Positions 13,403 to 22,530 of a DNA stretch of 64,000 nucleotides are shown here, in pieces (position 1 is the stretch's first letter; the number at the start of each line of letters is the position of its first letter). This stretch comes from Alisma plantago-aquatica (lineage: Eukaryota; Streptophyta; Magnoliopsida; Alismatales; Alismataceae). The notes under the pieces are model-generated. The model was not told the DNA's origin. It saw only the letters and a list, made by a program, of their open reading frames with translations, and ran no database searches. Position numbers and translations under genes: made by a program. The stretch is from contig OY856411.1 in NCBI GenBank assembly GCA_963693085.1, forward strand, positions 1,351,347,550-1,351,411,549. Direction: 5' to 3'.

Positions 13403-13528
13403 TTACAAAATCCCCACTATTTGTATGGTTGTTGCCCATTCTTCTCTTACTTCATTTAATTCTCCCATCGTATAGGGAGCATGTATATCTGGTAAGTCCG
13501 TTCCTGTAGTGGGGTCAGCTTTAAACAC
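13403..13528 (-). CDS. Possible terminal exon of the CACTA transcript
   Basis: On the minus strand a good acceptor (TCTTTACAG) precedes a 42-codon open stretch ending in TAA at 13403-13405, containing DPTTGTDLPDIHAPYTMGEL and NEVREEWATTIQ. It lies beyond the TNP2 stop in the same orientation, so it may be a last exon of the TNP2 transcript or of a second element-encoded protein. Its family was not recognised and joining to another exon in phase was not shown. Confidence 0.3.
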   Translation of the reverse strand: MFKADPTTGTDLPDIHAPYTMGELNEVREEWATTIQIVGIL

Positions 13529-13631
13529 CTGTAAAGAGAATAATGTATATATATAATTAATGAGCTATAAATAAGATTGATATATTTCATATTATCTAAT
13601 GAGACTATATAATACCTGAGCAATACAATCG

Positions 13632-14055
13632 ATGTCCATACAACATGACAGACTAACACATATATAGTACATAATAAGAGCATCGTCGAATTTACATACA
13701 ACACTAGCTTAGTACATATATAGTGGGACTTATAAGGTGACGATCCCACCTGGTAAAACAGGTTACTGACAACTACATGTTACGACTGGGAGGTCGTGAT
13801 TCAGCAACAGTATGCATTAGCAGGAGGACAAACAGATCACCATATGTTGTCCTCATATGGTGATCTGTTTGTCCTCCTGCTAATGCATACGTTGCTGAAT
13901 CACGACCTCCCAGTCGTAACATGTAGTCGGTAACCTGTTTTAGCGGTGGTATCGTCACCTTAGTCCACTATATATGTACTAAGTTAGTGTTGTATGTAAA
14001 TTCAGAGCTGCTGTTGTTATGCACTATATATGTGTTAGTCTGTCATGTTGTTATA
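13632..14055. repeat. Long imperfect inverted repeat inside the CACTA element
   Basis: The arms 13632-13846 and 13854-14055 are reverse complements around a 7-base loop (TTGTCCT). The inner 100 bp or so are nearly perfect, for example CAGGAGGACAAACAGATCAC against GTGATCTGTTTGTCCTCCTG; the outer parts are less exact. RNA from here would fold into a hairpin of roughly 200 bp. Confidence 0.85.
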
Positions 14056-14244
14056 TGAATCTGAACCACTTGTGTGTGCTGCACTTTATGTATTATATAT
14101 GTATCCTGCTTCTCTTCATTGAAGCTTTTTCCTGCATATCCTGCATAGCTATGTCATGTCCGTCCTGCATAGCCTTCTTCCTATATTTATTTTTCAAAGA
14201 GAATACAAACAAAAAATATTAGTGTAGAGTTAGTGAAATACTGA

Positions 14245-14363
14245 TCAATGTCTAGAATTGGAATAGATCAAGAACCTACTCTCAGCATCGCGTATGTAAT
14301 CTCGGGTGAGATTGGTCCTATAGTTCTTTAGCACCCTCCCACAATGTTTAGCATTTGTATTAA
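14245..14363 (-). CDS. Possible exon downstream of TNP2
   Basis: After a plausible acceptor (TTATCTTCTAG) the minus strand is open for 39 codons to a TGA, with AKHCGRVLKNYRTNLTRDYI near its start. The basic, tryptophan-poor stretch faintly recalls the Transposase_24 region found after TNP2 domains in other CACTA elements. It begins about 95 bp past the TNP2 stop. A donor site (GAGAGTAGGT) near its end could splice it onward. Identity is tentative. Confidence 0.33.
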
Positions 14364-14457
14364 CTAGAAGATAATGAAACATCAAATCAGAAAATGATAT
14401 TGATATTAAAAAAGTAAACATTTAGCTTCAATAAAAAAAATATAAACATGCATGCCT

Positions 14458-17400
14458 CTAAAATTGTGATCTTTTATCAATTAACAATCCTTCATTGTGA
14501 TCTCCGTGCACATATAAGTCATCATTAGCTTCAATATTTTCTGGAGTTGGCAACCCAACTGAGAATGGATTGGAGTCATCATATTTATCATAGTACTCTT
14601 CTTCATCTATAGGATCTTCAATGAACTGTCTTTTACCATGAAGAACAACCGACCATTTATCATTTGCAGGATCATCGATATAAAATACTTGTTTCGCCTG
14701 TGATGCTAATATGAATGGTTCAGCCTTCTTGCCAATCTTTTCAAAGTTCACTAAAGTGAAACCCAATTCATCCACTATAACTCCTTTGGTGTTATCAACC
14801 CAATTACATTTGAAGAGTGGAATTCTGAAATCTATGTAGTCAAATTCCCATATCTCTTCAATGACACCGTAATATGACATTTTAGCTTCACGTGGACTCT
14901 TATCCTTTGCACTTGCAAAAAACATAGTCGATGCTTGAAGGGTGACCCCATTGTTTTGGACGACACTCTTATCATCTTGGTGCTTTGTGTAATATGTGAA
15001 TCCATTAATGTCATACCCTTCATAAGACATAATAGTCAACTTTGGTTTAAAGGTGAGGCATTTGATAGTTTCAGTAATATCATCTGGTGTTTGAGATAGT
15101 TGATGTAAGACTTTATCTTCAAACCACTTAATAAAAGTCTTGTTATGCTCTCTAGCAAGCCACATTGTATTGGCTCGAGGATATTGTCTTTTGATGAAAT
15201 TGGTATGTTCCTCGATATAAACGTTCACTTCGTCCATGTTGTGTAAAATATATAAATGACCTTGTTCCAACTGCTCACGGCTGATTACTTTCACACGTGA
15301 TCCCAAAATTCCTTTGTCAAATAGCTCGTCAATATTCTTGTCATTATCAGGAGTGTCATTACCACTGAGAAAGTCATTGCAGAAATCCATAACCTCTCTC
15401 GCCACATAACCTTCAATAATACTCCCTTCAGGCCGATAACGGTTTCGAACATCATCTTTAAAAACGCTCATGTATCGTTTAAAGGGATACATCCAATGTA
15501 AGAAAATCGGGCCCAAGATTTTCACTTCCCTAGTCAAGTGGACAACAAGATGTACCATGATATCAAAGAACGAAGGAGGGAAATACATCTCAAGCTGACA
15601 TAGGGTAACAACCACTTCTCTTTGTAAATTATCGAGAGTCTTAGGGTCAATAACTTTGCTGCAGAGACTGTTGAAAAAGAAACAAAGTCTGGTGATTGCA
15701 AACCTTACATGCTTCGACAATATAGATCGAATTGCCACAGGCAATATTTGTTGCATTAGAGTGTGACAATCATGAGATTTAAGTCCTATCAACTTCAGAT
15801 CTTTCATTGATACCAATCTACGGATGTTGGATGAGTAACCATTTGGCACCTTAACATTTATCAAGCATTCACAAAAAGCTTTCTTCTCTTTTCTAGACAA
15901 CGTGTAACATGCACGAGGTAAGTATGTTCTTTTACTACCCATTTCACGTATTTTTGTTAATTCTGACCTTATTCCCATTTCACGTAGGTCCAGTCTGGAT
16001 TTTATCCCATCTTTAGTCTTACCTGGTATATTTAACAGAGTACCAATGATGCTATCACAGAAATTTTTCTCAACGTGCATTACATCGATACAATGTCTGA
16101 CTGTCAAAGAACTCCAATAAGGAAGATCCCAAAATATTGACTTCTTCTTGAATGAAGAATTGTCACTCCGTGTAGTACCTTGGGATCTCTTACCAAATTC
16201 ATTGACAAAGTCTTTTATTCTTTCATAAACAACCTCCCCTGGTATAGGTTTAGGTGCACTGCGTTCCTCATTCAATCTATTGAATGCTTTGCGCTTCCTA
16301 CGATACGGATGGAATTTTGGAAGAAACCTTCGATGACCGAGATATACATTCTTACCGCCATGTTTTAGTCTTGTTGAATCACCATTCTCTTCACATATAG
16401 GACACGCTTTAGCTCCTTTGACACTATATCCAGACAAATTCCCATATGCTGGAAAGTCATTAATAGTGCAAAACAACATAGCATGCAAACGAAATGTCTC
16501 TCTTCGTGAAGCATCATAGGTCATCACACCTTCACCCCAGAGTTTCTTTAAGTCATCAATCAGAGGTTCAAGATAAACATCGATGTCATTTCCAGGTTGT
16601 TTAGGGCCCGATATCAACAACGACAGCATTACGTACTTATTTTTCATACACAGCCAGGGAGGAAGATTGTATATAACAAGCATGACTGGCCAAGTGCTAT
16701 GTTGGCTGCTCAATGTCCCGTACGGATTCATCCCGTCTGTACAAAGCCCAAGTCTTAGATTCCTGACTTCTTCACCAAATTCAGGGTACAATACATCAAT
16801 CTTCTTCCACTGTGGGGAATCAGATGCATGTCGTAGGATCCCATCATTAATTTTCTTAACATCTGCATTCCACCTCAAGTTCTTCACATCTATCGGATTG
16901 GCAAACAAGCGTTGAAACCGTGATATTATAGGTAGATACCACATCACCTTGGCAGGAGAACCAGTTTTGGACTCCCCCGAAGTCGTCAATTTATACCGTG
17001 ACGCACCACATTTTGGACAATCTTTCAAATCTGCATAGTCCTTTTGAAATAATACACAATCATTAGGGCATTCATGTATCTTCTTGGCATCCATTCCCAT
17101 TGGGCACAACAATTTCTTTACCTGGTATGTTGAGATTGGCAGCTCGTTTCCTTCAGGAAGCATTTCTTTCAACAAAGACAGCAATGACGTGAAGCTTTTG
17201 TCGCTCCATCTATTGTTAGCTTTCAACTTATACAATCTCAACACAGCGTTAAGCTTCGTAAACTTAGTACAACCTGTGTATAACGGCATCTCAGCATCAT
17301 GCACAATGTTTCTAAAAATGGGAGGTGGATCGGTGTGCTCTACCCCACAACTATCCAGCATCGCATCAACGATGTCTACTGGAACTGGTTCATTCACATC

Positions 17401-17706
17401 TACGTCATCGTAGGCAATTTCTTCTTCCATACAAGCACTGCTATCGACATCCACTAGTTTCGGGTTTGAAATCTCTCCATGCCAGTGCCATTCTGTATAG
17501 CCTTGTATAATCCCGTTGCACATGACATGAGTCATGATTTCGTCACCAGTGTTGACTTTCAAGTTGTTAACGCAATGTCTACATGGACAGTAGAACCTAT
17601 CTCCAGGTTGTTTCCTATGTTCCTCGACAAATTTAATGAACTGGTGAAGACCAGAAATAAACTCTGGGGTGCAGCGATTGCGAATGGACATCCATGATCT
17701 ATCCAT
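14458..17706 (-). CDS. TNP2-type CACTA transposase
   Basis: An open frame of 1,082 codons from the start at 17706 to TAG at 14458-14460; an upstream in-frame ATG at 17772 would add 22 residues. The chosen start gives the usual MDRSWM opening of the transposase-associated domain (about residues 1-80, with the CPCRHCVN cysteine-histidine cluster). The Transposase_21 core (about 300-500) has LGLCTDGMNPYG with Asp324 and CPICEENG with Cys435 and Cys438. HCIDVMHVEKN (Asp541, His544, Glu546) follows. DUF4218 is at about 655-775 (PPSFFDIMVHLVVHL, HWMYPFKRYM) and DUF4216 at about 953-1028 (RIPLFKCNWVDN). The protein is expected to bind element ends and catalyse excision and insertion in the nucleus. 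No frameshift or internal stop is present, unusual for a plant transposon copy. Extra downstream exons are possible. Confidence 0.93.
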   Translation of the reverse strand: MDRSWMSIRNRCTPEFISGLHQFIKFVEEHRKQPGDRFYCPCRHCVNNLKVNTGDEIMTHVMCNGIIQGYTEWHWHGEISNPKLVDVDSSACMEEEIAYDDVDVNEPVPVDIVDAMLDSCGVEHTDPPPIFRNIVHDAEMPLYTGCTKFTKLNAVLRLYKLKANNRWSDKSFTSLLSLLKEMLPEGNELPISTYQVKKLLCPMGMDAKKIHECPNDCVLFQKDYADLKDCPKCGASRYKLTTSGESKTGSPAKVMWYLPIISRFQRLFANPIDVKNLRWNADVKKINDGILRHASDSPQWKKIDVLYPEFGEEVRNLRLGLCTDGMNPYGTLSSQHSTWPVMLVIYNLPPWLCMKNKYVMLSLLISGPKQPGNDIDVYLEPLIDDLKKLWGEGVMTYDASRRETFRLHAMLFCTINDFPAYGNLSGYSVKGAKACPICEENGDSTRLKHGGKNVYLGHRRFLPKFHPYRRKRKAFNRLNEERSAPKPIPGEVVYERIKDFVNEFGKRSQGTTRSDNSSFKKKSIFWDLPYWSSLTVRHCIDVMHVEKNFCDSIIGTLLNIPGKTKDGIKSRLDLREMGIRSELTKIREMGSKRTYLPRACYTLSRKEKKAFCECLINVKVPNGYSSNIRRLVSMKDLKLIGLKSHDCHTLMQQILPVAIRSILSKHVRFAITRLCFFFNSLCSKVIDPKTLDNLQREVVVTLCQLEMYFPPSFFDIMVHLVVHLTREVKILGPIFLHWMYPFKRYMSVFKDDVRNRYRPEGSIIEGYVAREVMDFCNDFLSGNDTPDNDKNIDELFDKGILGSRVKVISREQLEQGHLYILHNMDEVNVYIEEHTNFIKRQYPRANTMWLAREHNKTFIKWFEDKVLHQLSQTPDDITETIKCLTFKPKLTIMSYEGYDINGFTYYTKHQDDKSVVQNNGVTLQASTMFFASAKDKSPREAKMSYYGVIEEIWEFDYIDFRIPLFKCNWVDNTKGVIVDELGFTLVNFEKIGKKAEPFILASQAKQVFYIDDPANDKWSVVLHGKRQFIEDPIDEEEYYDKYDDSNPFSVGLPTPENIEANDDLYVHGDHNEGLLIDKRSQF

Positions 17707-17810
17707 TCTATGATCAAAGAGAAAACAAGTATATATTAGGACAAGATTAGGGTCTAGGGTTAACAAATACATGTGATGTCATTATTATATATAATAAATG
17801 TGTACCACCT

Positions 17811-18008
17811 ATCCATTCTTGAACACCTAATCTCACTAGTAAGTGTATAACGTGTATTGGGTTTTCAAGAAAATTTCGGCAGCATTTCCCCGCTGTTTTC
17901 CAAGTACATATGTACTTAGAGAACAAACGGGGAAATGCTGCCAAAATTTTCTTGAAAACCCAATACACATTATACACTTACATCCTAAGCGAGATTAGGT
18001 GTTCAAGA
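17811..18008. repeat. Inverted repeat just upstream of the TNP2 start
   Basis: The arms 17811-17909 and 17910-18008 are close reverse complements meeting at AGTACATATGTACT, with GGCAGCATTTCCCCG pairing with CGGGGAAATGCTGCC and TTCTTGAACACCTAATCTC with GAGATTAGGTGTTCAAGAA. It lies about 100 bp upstream of the transposase start, in its probable leader or first intron, and could form a hairpin of about 95 bp. Confidence 0.87.
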
Positions 18009-18030
18009 ACAATCCCAAACCGGGGACTAT

Positions 18031-18061
18031 CCAAGATTTACTCCTAATGAGTAAATCTTGG
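18031..18061. repeat. Short perfect hairpin
   Basis: CCAAGATTTACTC and GAGTAAATCTTGG pair around a 5-base loop. It lies just beyond the preceding inverted repeat, and its right half recurs at about 19196-19228. Confidence 0.75.
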
Positions 18062-18516
18062 ACGGGTTTCTAGGCCAACAAATAATGTATTGTCATTCTT
18101 ATACCTAAAATCCTAGTTCTTCAATTTAGGGTGATTATTGATGTCTTTAAAAGCATGATTGGCAATTTAGGGAAAAGTTCATCATTTACATTCCAAGCAT
18201 GTCACATGTGTGCATTACAGTTCATCATTAAGCAAGATATAAGCAAGTATGTCATATTAAAATAGACTAAAAAATATGAGAAAATAGTAGTGTAATCATG
18301 CAAATGGGAACATTCATGGGAACACACACTTCAGTTATAAGCATTCATGTAGCAACTTTCAGTTCCATTCATGGGAACACACTCTTCAGTTATAACAATA
18401 ACTAAACAAAGGGGTTGGTGTACCCCTAAACATGCGCATAATTAAAAAAACTATTAATACAAACAAGTCTAGATAGATAGACAACTAAATACTACACCAA
18501 CATGGTCCCGCATGCA

Positions 18517-18992
18517 TCAGTAACTTCTTTTTGATGATGAAGCTGTGTCACGAAGCTCCTCACTGTATTTAGACGAATCTGAACTGACAGGGGCCTCAGA
18601 TTCAGATTCCTCATAGATGATATCCGACGCCGTGCGCTCATACCGCAGAAGACGATCGGGGGTCTCGCAGTTGCTGTTGGTTATCCAAACTTTGATGGAA
18701 TTATGGCCAACTGGACGGAGAAAAAGCCTGTTCCAACGGACCACATGCAGCTCTCCAATCCAATCACGCCAACCAGATTTTAATACAAGATTTCCCGCCA
18801 AATCATACTCAACCTCGATAACATGTGAATAATTACCAAAAGTTAGGGTCACTTTACCAGGCATGTAGTGCTTCCTTTTAGAAAACGTCAATGTTTGGGT
18901 ATGACCAATTGGTTTAAGGAACGATCATCTAGGATGATGTCCAATTGTTCTTCAATAGGGAACATTAACATTGACATAGAGGCCCAGTTCAT
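18517..18992 (-). pseudogene. B3 DNA-binding-domain-like fragment, frame broken
   Basis: Two minus-strand frames together resemble one B3 domain of a plant transcription factor. The upstream piece (ATG at 18992) reads MFPIEEQLDIILDDRSLNQL then VIPKH and a stop. The downstream piece, in another frame from about 18891, reads KRKHYMPGKVTLTFG, GNLVLKSGWRDWIGE, LFLRPVGHNSIKVWI, then a serine- and acid-rich tail ending at 18517. The order of blocks (IPK, PGKVTL, GWRDWI, FRPVG) fits the B3 fold. The break between pieces is a frameshift unless a short intron is missed. It is inside the CACTA and upstream of TNP2 on the same strand, so it could be a captured host fragment or an element-specific accessory gene. 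Identity rests on motif reading only. Confidence 0.5.
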
Positions 18993-19165
18993 AGTGACTG
19001 TTATGGGTGGACAGAGACTGCACAATATTAGTATTAACAAAGTGTAAGTACATATAACGATGTTATATATTTTTAGAAAAAATTGTATAACATCAGTTAA
19101 CCTTTTATTGCTTGTCATAACTAACTTTATTGTGATAGACATGATAGCTTGAAAAGAAGTCTACA

Positions 19166-19228
19166 AATGTACTTAGAGAACAAACGAGGAAATGCTCCTA
19201 ATGAGTAAATCTTGGACGGGTTTCTAGG
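19166..19228. repeat. Shortened second copy of the TNP2-proximal repeat
   Basis: AATGTACTTAGAGAACAAAC, a near match to 17909-17928, is followed at once by CTCCTAATGAGTAAATCTTG, matching 18041-18060, with the DNA between them missing. It is a deleted duplicate of the 17909-18072 segment. Confidence 0.75.
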
Positions 19229-19564
19229 TGCTTACTAAAATAGAACCATTATATGGAACTAATCCTACATTATACACATACTTTTCCTGAGTAAGATAAT
19301 GTGCACTTCATGGAATTATTAAGATCTGAATATATATAAGTTGTTTCTACCTACTTTGATGAGATTTATAACATTCGAGTCTTCCATTTATAACATTAAG
19401 ATCTGAATATATATAAGAATCCCATTTGATACACACGATTGAGAATATTTCACGATACTAGGAAAATACACTAACTAGATATTCATTTAGGTGTTAGACG
19501 TCAATATGTGTATGAGCCCTAATTAAAACTGATTCTCATAAGAAGTAAATAAATTTAAAAAAAA

Positions 19565-19965
19565 ATGCCCAGTAGCAGGGCGGCACCTTGAGGGAAGACG
19601 AGCAGAGGAAGAAGAAGAAGGCAGAGCGGGCACCTTGAGGGAAGAGGAGCAGCGGCCGAGGCAAAGTCCTAGCAGCTTCCGGCGGCGAAGAGAGGAGCGG
19701 CGAGGCTACGAGACCTAGCTGCTACCGGCGACGGCGGAGAAGAGGCCGGCGGGCGGAGAAGAGGCCGACGGCGGAGGAGAGGCCGGCAGGCGGAGAGGGA
19801 GGCCGGCGGACAGGCGGAGAGGGAGGCCGACTGCTTCTCGCTCGACGGCGACGAGCGGCGAGCACGGAGGAAGGAGCGGCAGTGGCGGCGGCAGGGAGCA
19901 AGGGAAATCTCCGGAGCTAGGGAAATCGGGAACGAAATAGGGAAATGGGAAGAATCGTTTGGGCA
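19565..19965. other. GC-rich block near the right end of the CACTA element
   Basis: A purine-biased, GC-rich stretch rich in GGCGGAGA and GGCCGGCGG words, sharply different from the AT-rich neighbours. It lies just inside the right subterminal repeats, on the 5' side of the minus-strand transposase gene, where CACTA promoters and first exons lie. A promoter or leader role is inferred. No frame here was recognised. Confidence 0.5.
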
Positions 19966-19990
19966 GGGTGAGCTATTAAGTTGAAAATAC

Positions 19991-20362
19991 GTGTCGGTTC
20001 TTTAAAAAACCGACAACTAAACCAACAGTGTCGGTTCTTTGCCACAAACCGACAACTATACTAGATTATAGTCGTCGGTTTTTGATTAAATGACAACCGA
20101 CAACTATTCCTATCTCACGAATACCCTTTAGTCGTCGGTTATTTAGTTACGAACCGACGCAATATGTAAAATATTGGAGCCAAATTTTTTGCTGGAATTT
20201 TGGGTTTGGCGGTTGTTTTTAGGTGTCGGTTTTTTATTAATTAACCGACACTTAATAAAAGCGGTACCCGTGTCTGGTCGACCTTCACGGATTGGATGTC
20301 GGTTTCTGTTCAAAACCGACACAGTAGGGTTTATGTGTCGGTTTTTGTATACAACCGACACC
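19991..20362. repeat. Right subterminal repeats of the first CACTA element
   Basis: Repeated GTGTCGGTT or GTCGTCGGTT and inverted AACCGACA or AACCGACG motifs, spaced by roughly 20-40 bases, mirroring the left array. Confidence 0.8.
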
Positions 20363-20402
20363 TTGAAAAGTGACTTTATAAGCCATTTCTGTAGTGGTGT
20401 TT

Positions 20403-20611
20403 ATTTTCTCAAATATTCAATTATTCATTTACTAATTGAATTTTCTTACTATTTGGGCCCAATAGCCAATAAAGCCCACAACACAAGCATCAAGGCTATT
20501 GTAAACGAAATCCATTTATTCCAAACAAATTATATCATTATTTGTTCAAATATCTTTAATATGAGAAATTACATTTCTCACCAAATGAACCCAAATATTG
20601 GGGTTGTAACA
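20403..20611 (-). repeat. 5' LTR of the Ty3/gypsy element, outer part
   Basis: Continues the LTR after the CACTA insert. ATTTTCTCAAATATTCAATT matches the uninterrupted LTR at about 4791 onward, and the end GTTGTAACA matches 4991-4999. Confidence 0.87.
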
Positions 20612-20616
20612 ACACA

Positions 20617-20828
20617 CCTCCTTTTTAGGGAGCCCATCACTAAAGAACTATGTGGTTAAGCATGATCAGTCTAGAGTAGTACTATGATGGGTGACCAATT
20701 GGAAAGTTGATCTCGGCCTACACGTGAGTGAGCATAAAGTATGCAACTAAGACTAGTGGTGGTATGTGGGGCTAGTCGTCATTCCTGAAACTCTACTAGA
20801 GCCTTATATAGTGTGTCTATGTGTTACA
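20617..20828 (+). repeat. Cassandra 3' LTR, right piece with 5S-like segment
   Basis: Continues the LTR broken at 1693: TTTAGGGAGCCCATCACTAA here corresponds to CTTAGGGAGTCCATCACTAA in the first LTR. It carries the second 5S-like segment at about 20628-20716 and ends GTGTTACA, followed by the TCTCA target duplication at 20829-20833. Confidence 0.85.
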
Positions 20829-20833
20829 TCTCA

Positions 20834-22507
<1,674 letters not shown>

Positions 22508-22530
22508 ATATATATAATATCTATGTATAT

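Larger units (their letters stand above)
12555..20399 (-). mobile_element. CACTA (En/Spm) DNA transposon with transposase gene
   Basis: A 7,845-bp element with terminal inverted repeats CACCACTACAGAA and TTCTGTAGTGGTG and a 3-bp target duplication TTT. The uninterrupted LTR copy supplies the empty site, which shows that the ends are CACCA rather than the inner CACTA. Both ends carry subterminal arrays of GTCGGTT in both orientations, the expected binding region for the element's own DNA-binding protein. The interior carries a TNP2-type transposase on the minus strand, long inverted repeats, a B3-like fragment and a GC-rich block. The open transposase frame and near-perfect termini suggest it may be autonomous or recently so. 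Confidence 0.9.
1694..20611 (-). mobile_element. Ty3/gypsy LTR retrotransposon, decayed, minus strand
   Basis: Two LTRs of about 3.3 kb (1694-4999 and 9427-20611 once the CACTA insert is removed) begin TGTTACGACC and end GTTGTAACA on the plus strand. The primer binding site complement lies beside the right LTR and the polypurine tract complement beside the left LTR, so the element reads on the minus strand. Flanking pentamers GCACA (1689-1693) and ACACA (20612-20616) look like a target duplication with one change, and joining the flanks restores the Cassandra LTR. The 4.4-kb interior has only broken pol remnants. The chromodomain-like tail suggests a chromovirus of the Tekay/Del type. Confidence 0.87.
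1079..20828 (+). mobile_element. Cassandra-type TRIM retrotransposon, split by a nested insertion
   Basis: A short non-coding LTR element with LTRs of about 287 and 290 bp beginning TGTAA and ending TTACA. The first LTR is followed by a primer binding site like initiator Met-tRNA, and the second is preceded by a purine tract. Both LTRs contain a 5S rRNA-like segment, the hallmark of Cassandra elements. The target duplication TCTCA is perfect at 1074-1078 and 20829-20833. Without the inserted 1694-20616 stretch the element is about 827 bp, within the usual TRIM range. The interior (1366-1615) has no convincing coding sequence, so the element must depend on proteins from other retrotransposons. 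Confidence 0.87.

Noticed and set aside
16583..16915. Plus-strand frames opposite the transposase gene (also 17084-17413)
   Set aside because: They are antisense shadows of the well supported TNP2 frame and match no family.
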